In this document: in pieces, positions 1-10,909 of the stretch
How the letters are laid out: the number at the start of each line of letters is the position of its first letter
How positions within the stretch are numbered: the stretch's first letter is position 1
Assembly (NCBI RefSeq): GCF_001653235.2
Contig: NC_035790.1
Location: forward strand, 6,758,001 to 6,822,000
DNA length: 64,000 nt
Direction: 5' to 3'
Source: Pochonia chlamydosporia 170
Lineage: Eukaryota > Ascomycota > Sordariomycetes > Hypocreales > Clavicipitaceae
The notes under the pieces: generated by a model
The model's input: the letters and a program-made list of their open reading frames with translations, nothing else
What the model was told of the DNA's origin: nothing
Database searches by the model: none
Program-made: the position numbers and the translations under genes

Positions 1-528
1 GCAAGGAAGGAAGGAAGGAAGATGATGATACCCGAGAAAAAATTTAAATGTACATGTAGTTTATCAGGTCAGGGAATGCACTTACAGATGGACAATTCAC
101 TTTACTATGTTTAAGGTAAACCTTTTAATCACATACTATAATAACAGTCTCCAATTATCCATGTAGTGATGACTTTTGAAAAGAAATGAGACGGTGGAAA
201 TATTGAATGTTATGCTTGCATGCTCATCAGTCTCGTTTGGCAATTCAGATCGCTCCTGCCTTCCGAATCGTGGACATAGTCGTCAGATGCAGCTAGATCC
301 CTGTTCAACCCCAACTCCAATCCACATCCCCGCATGTCTCGCGCTCAAACATCTTCACTTCTACATCAATTGCTCAATATCGGCAATCCAGAATCTGATC
401 AATTCAAAGCCATTTATTGGTCTCCCCCCAGGTATTCTTAGAATGGTCATTACGCACTCCAACATGGAGTATTACCCCTGATCGTAACCAATCTGCCATG
501 GCCACAAACTCACACCAAAGCAAACAAC
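1..528. other. Upstream spacer with AAGG microsatellite
   Basis: No gene is seen before the HET-domain ORF. Bases 3-21 are a short (AAGG)n microsatellite. The remainder is AT-rich and holds only short overlapping frames. It probably includes the promoter and 5' leader of the HET gene. Confidence 0.6.
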
Positions 529-2712
529 ATGCGCCTTCTCAACACTCACACTCTCGTCCTCGAGAAATTCAACGGCGCAGAAGAAAACATACCCCCCTAC
601 GCAATCCTATCGCATACATGGGACGACACTGAAACCACATTTGAGGACTTGTGCGCCACACCAACTGAGCGTCTTCATCATCTGCCACGGTTCCAAAAGG
701 TCAAACAGAGCTGTGTCCAAGCCAGATGCGACGGCTACAAATACATATGGATCGATACATGCTGCATTGACAAAGGGAGCAGTGCAGAGCTCTCCGAGGC
801 AATCAACTCCATGTTCAAATGGTATCAGCAGTCTTCAATTTGTTACGCCTACCTCAAAGATTTCGAAATACCAGGAGGACAGTCACTGGAAGCCCAAAGA
901 CACGCGCAAGTCACACTACTTATTGGAAACAAAGACTTTTGCTCATCACGCTGGTTTGACCGTGGCTGGACTCTCCAGGAGCTGATAGCCCCGAGACATG
1001 TCGTCTTTTTTGACAAGAATTGGATTGGATTTGGGTCCAGAGATGAGACTCTCTTCACCGCCATATGCGATCGCACCAGAATATTACCTCAGGTCTTTAC
1101 TAGTCGGCATTGTATGTGCTCATCGGCTTCGACTTCGGGCGCACTGTCGGTATTGCGGAGTGGGAAGTGCAAGGGGTGCAATGCCAGAGACAATCTTCCC
1201 GATATCCTGGGGTCGCTCAATGCCGCCATCATCATGAACTGGGCGACAAACCGGTCCACTACACGAGTTGAGGACATGTCTTACTCACTGATTGGATTGT
1301 TCAACGTCAACCTACCATTACTCTACGGCGAAGGAGACAAGGCCTTCATGAGGCTTCAAGCAGCCATTTTGGCACGGAATAACGATCACTCCCTTTTGCT
1401 TTGGAGGGAAAAGCCAGAAAGGGACGAAGCAACATTTAGTCGCCCCGGCTGCCTCTCGAGATCTCCCAAAGGATTCGAGGTTGCCGCCCCTATTGTGCCT
1501 CAACGAGAGTATTACGATTTCGATAATGAAATGGTTCCGAGGCTCGCAGTCGGGCTGGCTGACAACATGGAACCGATCGAGCTGTCAGAAACTGTGTTGA
1601 AGTTGACCCTTTGGTTGTGTCCATGCAAAGTGGGCTATCCGTTTGGCGATCGTTCTAACGTGGAGTTTGACGTCCAAAAAGACTGGGCGTTGGGGATTTT
1701 AAATTGTCATAGTGCTTCAGATTATCTCGTTCGACCAGCCATTCTCGTCTCCCATATGGGTGCCGACTTGTATCGTCGAATAGCCTGCGACTCAATCTTC
1801 TTGGTAAATCCTCGCAGGGTGAACGGGAATCCTGCTGCCATAACCCTTTCGGTTTATAATCGAACCCCGAACATGGAGGACCCCGATTCGAGCTGGACGG
1901 CCATCCATCAGGTCGCCATGAATGAGTGCGAGCAAAAACGCGTCAAGCTACTCGTGCGTCCTAGCGGTCCCAGTCTTCTTCGGTCTTCTCCCAGGGGGAT
2001 AGATCATACGGCTTCGTCAATCGACGCCGTTTGCTGTGTGGTTAACCAGCCGCCTCGTTGCAGGTATAGCGTCACTGTTAGTGTAATAGGAGGGTATCCG
2101 AGAATATATTCTCATGATTCCTCTCCATCCACTGTACCAATGCTTCGAAGCTTTGTCAAATACAGCTGCAACCGGGGGTTTGGTCTAATAGGCGGTGTTC
2201 ATCTATTCGAGCTTAGTTTGTCCACCCTGACATCTAAGGTCATGATGTACATCATCTGGGGTCTATATCACGACGAACCAGGCCGGCACCGCCATGCTCA
2301 GCAAAACAATGTTGGAGTGCCTTGGTGTCGAATTCTGCGGGCATCTCATTTCGCGAAAGACGCGGGTGTCCCTATCCTCGAACGGGGAGTAGACGATCTC
2401 CGGTACCAGAAGCAACTTCACGCGTGGCTGGTGAAACGAAGCGCGGATCCGTTTTGGAATGTTGATGATACCGCTGGCGTTCGGAAACAAGTAATACCTG
2501 ATCTCAGTTGTGACAGGCAGTCTGGAGGCGACAGAATCTTGGACCTGTTTCCGGATGCAAAGATGCGCCTGGGCTTGAGTGCCCGCATGAATATTGTGCA
2601 TGGCTTGGGCGTTACATCAAATGATATTGAGCTGAGCTTTCTGACACCTGATTGCAGAGGTTGGCAAAAGCAGATGTTTGACGGCAGCCCGAGGGACCAA
2701 GAACCGGCATAG
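529..2712 (+). CDS. HET-domain heterokaryon incompatibility protein
   Basis: Single-exon gene of 727 aa starting at an ATG. The N-terminal half is a HET domain. Residues about 22-40 hold the opening YAILSHTW block followed by the conserved TFEDL. The central block around residues 75-105 has IWIDTCCIDK then FKWYQQSSICYAYL, and the third block around 143-162 has RWFDRGWTLQELIAP. Near residue 245 is a stretch typical of HET-E-1/HET-D relatives, where a RVEDMSYSLIGLF block precedes LLYGEGDKAF. The remaining roughly 440 residues match no domain I recognise, and there are no NACHT or WD repeats. HET proteins trigger regulated cell death after fusion of genetically different hyphae, and large families are typical of Pezizomycotina. 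The absence of introns and of frame breaks suggests an intact gene. The specific partner is unknown. Confidence 0.9.
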   Translation: MRLLNTHTLVLEKFNGAEENIPPYAILSHTWDDTETTFEDLCATPTERLHHLPRFQKVKQSCVQARCDGYKYIWIDTCCIDKGSSAELSEAINSMFKWYQQSSICYAYLKDFEIPGGQSLEAQRHAQVTLLIGNKDFCSSRWFDRGWTLQELIAPRHVVFFDKNWIGFGSRDETLFTAICDRTRILPQVFTSRHCMCSSASTSGALSVLRSGKCKGCNARDNLPDILGSLNAAIIMNWATNRSTTRVEDMSYSLIGLFNVNLPLLYGEGDKAFMRLQAAILARNNDHSLLLWREKPERDEATFSRPGCLSRSPKGFEVAAPIVPQREYYDFDNEMVPRLAVGLADNMEPIELSETVLKLTLWLCPCKVGYPFGDRSNVEFDVQKDWALGILNCHSASDYLVRPAILVSHMGADLYRRIACDSIFLVNPRRVNGNPAAITLSVYNRTPNMEDPDSSWTAIHQVAMNECEQKRVKLLVRPSGPSLLRSSPRGIDHTASSIDAVCCVVNQPPRCRYSVTVSVIGGYPRIYSHDSSPSTVPMLRSFVKYSCNRGFGLIGGVHLFELSLSTLTSKVMMYIIWGLYHDEPGRHRHAQQNNVGVPWCRILRASHFAKDAGVPILERGVDDLRYQKQLHAWLVKRSADPFWNVDDTAGVRKQVIPDLSCDRQSGGDRILDLFPDAKMRLGLSARMNIVHGLGVTSNDIELSFLTPDCRGWQKQMFDGSPRDQEPA

Positions 2713-3760
2713 GTACGCTCATCAGCTTGACTGATCGTTTTCAACATGATTGGTCAAACCAAGACAATGCATACTGGAGTAAAATGGCAAGTGCTGCCAT
2801 TTACTTGAGAGACAAAATAAAGCTCCCGCGATGAGTGCGACTGAAATGCCTGAGCACGAGACGACTATAACACCATTCACCAACCTATTGTCTTCGACAA
2901 GTAGGCAAATGTCACTGTTCGCAATTCAGACGGGCTAAATAGCAGGCGTTGATCAATAGCGTCCGGTGGCAATTTCGGGAGATTGGCAAGCCCTTGGCAG
3001 CTAGCAGAAAAGTGAAACAGTCCAAGCCGACACAGCTATTTCCATACTCAGCGCTCCAAGTTTCACAGGTGATGCTGGACTCACCAATTGCGCCCATCTT
3101 CATCAAGTCTGGCTTCGTTGCTTTGGGGGCTATTGAGCAAAAAATATCCAACTGCGAATTGCGTTAGACTCGCGATCACAGTAACATTTGATCTCCTGAC
3201 AGCGGGCACAGCCGAGCAGCTACGCAACTGTCATGGGTGTCAAGGGCCAGAAAAACATGGCGAACAGGGGCAGCGTAAGATTGTCTCGTCCAATCTCTCA
3301 TCCCCGTTCATCCGGTTCGAGTGCTAAGATTGAGACCCACGTGATGAACCCGGCTTAGTCGACATCGGGGGAAATTACAAGTTGACAAGCCTGCCGCATC
3401 CGCATTCCATCATCTTTTGCGAAAAATATCTCCAACAAGGACGTCGCAAGAAGCAGGCGTTGCAGAAGGTGCGTCGAAACGAATCTATACCGCCGAATTG
3501 TCGGCTGGGGTCGTTGTCGACCACGTTCTCTCGTGTATCTCCAATTCCCCATCTATGACGCGCCTGGGCCAGCAATCGGCCGAGTACGGGGCACGTTGAG
3601 GCAAAAAAAGCAAAAACACCTGGTGTGAAACGGTCGCTCAATTGACCACAGTCCTTCCTTCTGGTTTCTTTTATCTAATTTTCCTGTATCATTTTGGTTC
3701 ATAAGTGCTCTACTCTGCGGTCCCTTACTCAGCTTTGCGCCCAAGGGGCACAAGATCGAC
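2713..3760. other. Intergenic spacer, no gene seen
   Basis: Between the HET gene and the membrane-protein gene only short frames without family resemblance occur on either strand. The last 300 bases presumably carry the promoter and 5' leader of the downstream gene. Confidence 0.5.
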
Positions 3761-4759
3761 ATGGCCACGCGAAGAGACGCAGCCAACAACGGCTCAAGAG
3801 GGCCAACTCCGCAGCCGCCGTCAAAGGCAAACACAAACTCAAACTCAAATACCTCGGGATCCAATCGATCAGGCTCCACGGGCGGGAAACGGCCAAACAA
3901 TACGTCAAAGTCGAAAGGCGTCGCATGGGCAGACGACAAGACGGCATCAAAACAACAGCAACAGCAAGCTCAGGATCAATTGACCTTTTATCGCGAGGGA
4001 ACACCGCCTCCTCTGGACGATGACGGTTATCAACAAAGCAGCTTGAGCACTGGCCCGCACGCAGCCGGTACTTACACATACGATTACAGCTACGACCACG
4101 TGGCTCCGCCCGCTCCGATTCCTCAAGTGACGATATGCGGCGTGCGAAAGCGTGTGTTTTGGATCGCTATCGGCGTAGCTATTCTTGTCGTCGTGATCGC
4201 GCTTGGTGTTGGCATTGGCGTGGGAGTGGGCTCGAAACATTCCTCAACATCGAACGGAGACAACGCCACAAATAGCCTCTCCAGGTATGTCTCAAACAAC
4301 TTGTACAGCCGAGTGTTCCACAGCGTGTTCCACCGCGTTGCACGAACATGCAGAAATTTATTTTAGAATGCAATGCTAACCACTGAGGTTGTTTTATTCA
4401 GCGCCTCCATCCATACAGTCACACCCACATCAATAGCGGTCGAACCCACGCAGACTGCACTGCTGGCGTGCCCTGCGGCGAACAATACCAAGTACGAAGT
4501 AAAATCGGTCAAGAAGACGTTTCTACGGGTATGTGGAGTCGACTATGTCGGGAGTGGAGGAGCAGTCGACTTGGGCGTTGTGTGGACAGCCAGTATGCAG
4601 GATTGCATGAACAGTTGCGCGGGTTATACCAACTGTACTGGCTGTAGCTGGGGTGTCATTCCTGGTGACGGAGGCAGCGACCATAGATGCTGGCTGAAGA
4701 GCGACTTGAAGTCTCCTACTTCTGTTCGGAGCGGGTGGGATTTTGCCATTTTAGAATGA
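3761..4759 (+). CDS. Single-pass membrane protein with PAN/Apple-like ectodomain
   Basis: Two exons, join(3761..4284,4402..4759), give 293 aa. The intron has a GTATGT donor and a TTCAG acceptor, and it joins AG|C in frame. Residues 1-125 are low complexity (Ser, Asn, Pro, Gln, with a Q5 run near 65-69) and probably cytosolic. Residues 132-157 form one strong transmembrane helix rich in Ile, Val and Gly, preceded by a basic RKR stop. After a short Ser/Thr linker, the C-terminal 95 residues contain about six Cys in a pattern like PAN/Apple modules, with a CGVDY start, the DCMNSC block, a CTGCSWG block and a final tryptophan. PAN modules bind carbohydrate or protein, so an extracellular, cell-wall-facing role is inferred. 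Proteins of this layout are common and uncharacterised in Sordariomycetes. Confidence 0.8.
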
Positions 4760-5313
4760 TGTGTTGGTTGCGGGACCGTCTGGATGGATGACGGGCATTT
4801 CAGTTTCAGCGTGTTTATTCTTATACCTTTTGGCTGTACTATATCTACGACGGGCATCTGCGGCATGATGTAACGACTACCTACACAGAACACACATTAG
4901 ATTCTTTAATACATGATCAAATCTGATTATTACGAGTCAAGGAGCTTGGACTATCATAATATCATGTGTGCATCGTTGAGCAACGACCAATCACCATGTC
5001 GGCCACACCGCCAACAGATCTCATCTTGCATCCGGAAACCTCATCTCGCCGAGACTGACTGGTTCGGCTTGTCTCGGACTACCGATTGGATGCCGATCAA
5101 GAAGGCGTTTTGTTCCTAGCAGCCAAATGCTGTCTGGTATGTCATCTCCGTCAAACGGGCACTAGTCAACTAGCTGCATCCCCACAACGACAACGAGTCA
5201 CAAATTGATGACTCTCCAACCAGCAACTTTGAACCGTTTAACATTGAAACTTTCAACTTTCATCACCAATACCCCATAAGCACATATATTCCAGAAACAG
5301 AAACCACATCACA
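4760..5313. other. Intergenic spacer, no gene seen
   Basis: Contains the 3' region of the membrane-protein gene and the promoter of the acetyltransferase. The AC-rich stretch just before 5314 looks like a fungal 5' leader. Confidence 0.5.
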
Positions 5314-6484
5314 ATGGGGGCTTACACTCCAGCCCCAAAAGTCAGCGTCTTCACCACTCCGCCAGAGCAGCTATTAGACCTCTTGGCTTCACAACTCCCC
5401 ACGTCACTCACGCTTCTCCGTCGTCTCCAATTCGCCTTGCACCGGAACTTCACGACCCCCGACGCACGTATCATCTTCTCCTCTGATATTGGCCAACTCC
5501 AAGATGCATCCACAACGCCAAAGTACTTTGCTGTTGCGTATGCCGAGTTCTCCACCGGGCCGGATACACAAATGGTCATGTATTCGTCCATGGAGCAGGG
5601 CAAGGTGAATGAGGATGAGGCACCCATACATGAGGAGCATATCATGAATACCGTCCGGGAACTAGTGCGGCTACGGAAGGAATATGCCGGGAAGCTGGTT
5701 TACGGAAATAGTCTACTTCTCGGCAGCTTGCACTCGGATGTGCGTGCCATTTTGATTAAGCACGGACGAGTTACGCCGCGGCCGTCTGGGGATTATGACA
5801 AGTGGTTGTTTAGAATGGAGGATGTGCCTGAGCCGAAGGAGACTCCGGATGGTATGCACTGGGAGAAGGCGTCTTTGGAAGATTGCAGGCTTGTGGCGTC
5901 GAGGACGGATATTCCTAGGCCGCCGTATGTGTTTTCTGGTCACGATGCAATGGTTCTATGCGCAACCAAAGAAACTATACTTACATGACTATGCTAGGGA
6001 ATCGCTGGTTCAGCTTCCGGGTTTGATGCTGAAATTAGAAGACGGGACTCCTGTGGCATGGGCCTTCATTGGTGATTATTGGAGCCCTCAAAAATACGTG
6101 CATTGCTGCTAACAACGTGGTAGGTCTGGATGGCTCCTTGATAAGTTTACATTGCGAGGTAAATTATGATTGCACCGCGCCATGTATCAAATACTCACCC
6201 GGTCACAGGACGCATATCGAAGACGAGGCATAGCCAAGCTCCTCGCAGCAAAGCTTCTTCGTCGAACTGGAGTCGAATTCTCCAACGACAAGTGCGCTGG
6301 TCACGAATGGGCCTCGGCGGATGTAGCTCCTGATAACGAAGGTAGCCGGGCAATGTGTAGGAGTTTGAATGCCACGCCGCACTGGTCGGTATCATGGTGA
6401 GTCAAAATGCGTATCCTATGTTCTTGGTATTGGTCTGTGTCTAATAGATTCAGGGTAACGCTGGACCTGTCAGAGTCTTTGTAG
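5314..6484 (+). CDS. GNAT-family N-acetyltransferase
   Basis: Five exons, join(5314..5924,5998..6071,6124..6158,6209..6396,6454..6484), give 312 aa. All joins keep frame, and intron 2 has a perfect GCTAAC branch site. The N-terminal part resembles the fungal FR47/glycine N-acyltransferase-like group of GNATs. The acetyl-CoA fold is rebuilt only when the introns are removed: LEDGTPVAWAFIGLDGS, then LISLHCEDAYRRRGIAKLLAAK. The RRRGIA at about residues 244-249 is the pyrophosphate-binding loop. The last exon adds VTLDLSESL after WSVSW, as in relatives. The protein should transfer acetyl from acetyl-CoA to an amine. The substrate cannot be told. No signal peptide is seen. Confidence 0.85.
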
Positions 6485-6846
6485 GAAGAGATACGACAGT
6501 ACTCCGTAGAATTGGATGTGTTTCGAGCAAGGTGGGATATACCTTGTTTGGGTCTTGGCAACCTAGAGTTGGCCGTCCGTGCGAATACAATAGAGTCATT
6601 CAACAAGATCTAGATGAAGTATACAGGGTTCTTGCACTTGGAACCTGCAAAAACGAAATATACCTTAGATTAGAACCAATCTTCAACTACTGCCCTCAAT
6701 GTTATCTAGAGATGCTTATACCACAGAACACAACCAAGTTCAAGTCTCTCCAATTTTCATCCCTCCCACCCCAAGAAGTCAATTTCATCTCCAGTTAACA
6801 TCTCGCCCGCTCATCCTCGCAAATCTCGTATGAATTCCTCCTCCCA

Positions 6847-6853
6847 TTTAGCC
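6847..6853 (-). promoter_or_regulatory. XlnR/Xyr1-type GGCTAAA site 1
   Basis: TTTAGCC on the plus strand (GGCTAAA on minus) lies about 690 bp upstream of the xylanase ATG. This is the known core for the xylanase activator XlnR/Xyr1. A 7-mer alone is weak evidence. Confidence 0.35.
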
Positions 6854-6892
6854 GTCCGGAAGAATGCATCACGATCTCGCACCCGTCGCCCT

Positions 6893-6899
6893 TTTAGCC
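6893..6899 (-). promoter_or_regulatory. XlnR/Xyr1-type GGCTAAA site 2
   Basis: Second GGCTAAA, in the same orientation as site 1 and 46 bp from it, about 640 bp before the xylanase start. A third, degenerate site (GGCTAAT) sits at 7179-7185. The clustering raises the chance that these are functional. Confidence 0.35.
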
Positions 6900-7538
6900 T
6901 CAATTTCCCCACACGCCCCAGACCACCAACAATGACAATGCCTGCCTCTTTAAACAAAACCTCCTTCTAAATCCAGCACCAAACATATCCTCACGTCGCA
7001 CAAAGTCTGCCCCTTTCATAAAATCGGCAATTATACACAAGGACTAGTCTCAGCTGCCACATTCGGTACTTGACATCATGCGACTGCCAAGGCATGAAAC
7101 GGACCAGCTGCCCTGTGCTAATTTTCCCGTCCGGAAATAGGAACGTGGTATTCCGAAAATGCGGTAGTCGAGAGACGAATTAGCCGCGTGGTAAAATCGA
7201 AGAGTTCAGATGCTTGGGGGCACGGCCCTCGTCGGATGGATGGAAGGAAGGGTTTTTGAAGTTTGAGGAGTCTCGTGCTATGTTATTGTTGTGTGGTTAG
7301 AGGAGCTGGGTAATGAGCGGCTGGATCTAGCGACTTTACCGGTTGACGACGATGGATGAATTGAATGGCTTCAAAGGTGTCGAGTTTTGACGAATTTCGG
7401 ATGAATTGGTATCGTCATGAGAGGATGATAAAAGCTTCACGATGCTCGGCGTCGTTCAGGTTGTAGATGCGCTGCATGCCATCAAGTTACCCATCAGCAA
7501 GCACACTTTTTCATCAAGCTCAGCCAAACTTCATCAAG

Positions 7539-8715
<1,177 letters not shown>

Positions 8716-9026
8716 TTTCACACCCCGTCCTTCCTTCGTTGCTCGTTTCTGTCGTTTGAGGTTTGATGGTTGATTGACAGTCTCGGGATCATACGTGCTT
8801 TAACGACCGGGGAGTATCGTTTTCGAGAGCAGGCTTGACTGCTGCCTCGAATCAGCTAAGAAAAATGTATCTAAAGCTAGTTCATATATCAGACAGAATC
8901 ATAGCACAAACCGTTCATGGAACAAAACAGCGACATGTGACTCATGCAAAATCCTTAAGCGCCAACTTGAATCAAATTTGTACCAGTTGATCTTTCCACC
9001 AATTCCAAAGACCCTTGTGCTTGCAC
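8716..9026. other. Convergent 3' spacer, no gene seen
   Basis: Short stretch between the convergent xylanase and monooxygenase genes, holding both 3' ends. No other element is recognised. Confidence 0.6.
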
Positions 9027-10909
9027 CTAACTAATATACAGGTCACTGAGATATTGCTTTGCCGAGTCTAGACTCTCACCCACAAAGCCAACGTACATAT
9101 CTGGTCTGACTACCACAACGAAAGGATCATCCTTCGACGCCCAGTCTGCCGTGTAAACCTTGTGTGCCTCGGCTTCTCCGTTCTCAGCCCCGCTACTTGA
9201 GTTTGACTTGTCGTTTTCAATGTGTAACCCAGTTGCTGGGTGAATGGCGTAGGATGTTGCAATATCTTTGAAACCAAAGTCGCCGCCGTGAATGTCTCCG
9301 ATTCGCAAGATGAGATACTTGCCGTATGTCGTTTCAGTATACAGCATTGTTTCGTTCCCGTTGCTCTTCTTCAGAACCATATCTGGGCACCTGTTGCCTG
9401 CCTTCCAAAGGCCATGTTCCGACGCTTGGACCAGAGGAGACCCAGATTCGCGATATGTCACACCCATGCCTAACATGCGCACCCAGGATTAGCATGCATT
9501 CCCGTTCCCGTTGTCTGTTGGTTCGTTCCCTGTTCGCTTACCAGTGATGTACCCGGCATTCTTTTCAATTGTACCCACATACTGCTTGGCTGTGTGAACT
9601 GTGTCACGGACCAGAGCAGCCGCAACGTCAATGACATCTCGAGCAGTACTTCTTCTTTCCGTATCATAACTTCGAATAATTTTATCTGCTGCCCCTGGTT
9701 GAAGTTTGGAACTCTTGACGACCTCTGCTAGACGCCAGGCCAAATTGAAGGCATCTGACATGCCCGTGTTGAGTCCCTGCCCCCCATTTACAGAATGGAC
9801 ATGAGCTGCATCACCTGCAAGAATGATGCGACCGGATCCGCCTTTGGACACAAATGTTGATGCAATCCTTTCTTTAACTGTGGGCATAATTAGCGCTGCC
9901 CTGGCTCAGATGTATCATCCCCGATATGCAGACATACCATCAAATGTACTGTACCACTCAGTCTTGGTGAACTTGACGTTATGAGGGGCCAAGTGTTGTT
10001 GGATAGACTCTTTGGCTCGTTCCTCTGTAACATCTCCTTCAAGAAGAACATAGAACCGGCACATTCCGCGTTCTCGTGGAATCCAAGAAACACGAGATTG
10101 CCCATTCATCTGGAACGTAATAATCTCTGGGCAAATGGGAAAGTCGGTCTCAATGAAGGTGTCCAGTACGGCCCATAGCATTTCAGGCTTGGTTCCAGAG
10201 AATGATGCGCCGATTTGTTTGCGAACCAAGGACCTTGCGCCATCAGATCCCACGGCGTATTTGCTGCGAATCCTAAAGCCCGACTGCGTTACGGTTTCAA
10301 CGCCCTTGTCATCTTCAGTCACAGCAACGACTTGTTCCCCGAAACGAACAAGTCCCTGCAACCTGCTTGCAAGAACGTTCTCAACAACAGGTTGCCCAAT
10401 CATGAGAAAATTTTTGTGCAGCGTGTGTTCAAGACCAACCCACCACGTATTTTGGCGTGACTTGAACTCTCCATTTGCAAATGTAGAGCTGGCTACGACA
10501 ATGGCGTGTAAGCAAAGATGGACTAAACTTTCATTTTAAGGACAGATAACTCACTATTGCATTTGAGGCCAATTGGTAGGAGCTCCTCCAACAGTTTTGC
10601 TACCTCTAAATATTGTTGAGTTCGCGCATTGAGTGCGTCGGCTCTGCCCAGCTCAAGAGGACCTGGTTTTCCATCTGGAAAGGATGGTTTAGCGTTGACC
10701 GTCTTGTTAAATGGCAAATTGACAAGCTCACCTATGATACAAACAGAAACTCCAAGCCGATGAAGCAAGAGCCCGGTGAAGAGGCCAGTTGGTCCGCCTA
10801 CGCTATCGTATTAATTCTGAGTCCAATGTCGTTAAACACTAAAGCACTCTTAGCTTAGAAACATACCACCAATAATGCAAACATCGACGGTTGGAGTATC
10901 TCCAGTCAT
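9027..10909 (-). CDS. Class A FAD-dependent aromatic monooxygenase (phenol hydroxylase-like)
   Basis: Six exons, complement(join(9027..9469,9542..9877,9938..10492,10555..10674,10732..10797,10867..10909)), give 520 aa. All joins keep frame. The dinucleotide fold GxGxxG (G14, G16, G19) appears only after intron 1 is removed. ELGRADALNARTQQYLE marks the phenol 2-monooxygenase/PheA-TfdB group. A DG motif lies in GSDGARSLVRKQIG, and the second FAD motif is AGDAAH (G283, D284) followed by NGGQGLNTG. The C-terminal tail ends with the RPDMYVGFVG block seen in this family. It should hydroxylate a phenolic or other aromatic substrate using NAD(P)H and oxygen. It is divergently oriented to the isocyanide synthase at 13032, about 2.1 kb away, so a role in tailoring that product is inferred. 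Confidence 0.92.

Larger units (their letters stand above)
6811..6966 (-). pseudogene. Possible terminal exon or gene remnant, unknown product
   Basis: On the minus strand a TTTAG acceptor-like site at 6969-6967 precedes 51 open codons ending in TGA. The encoded peptide contains VGGLGRVGKL, KGRRVRDRD and AKWEEEFIRDLRG. This is more protein-like than the surrounding frames, with alternating hydrophobic and basic-acidic blocks. Upstream (7000-7480) only short frames in different phases occur and no convincing start or donor could be joined. It may be a decayed gene or the 3' exon of a gene I failed to assemble. The family is not recognised. Confidence 0.25.
6485..7538. other. Spacer with xylanase promoter and a possible exon remnant
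   Basis: No complete gene. It holds three GGCTAA cores on the minus strand upstream of the xylanase, one TACTCCGTA 9-mer at 6500-6508, and a minus-strand open stretch (6811-6966) that looks like a terminal exon. The last 100 bases before 7539 are the xylanase leader. Confidence 0.5.
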
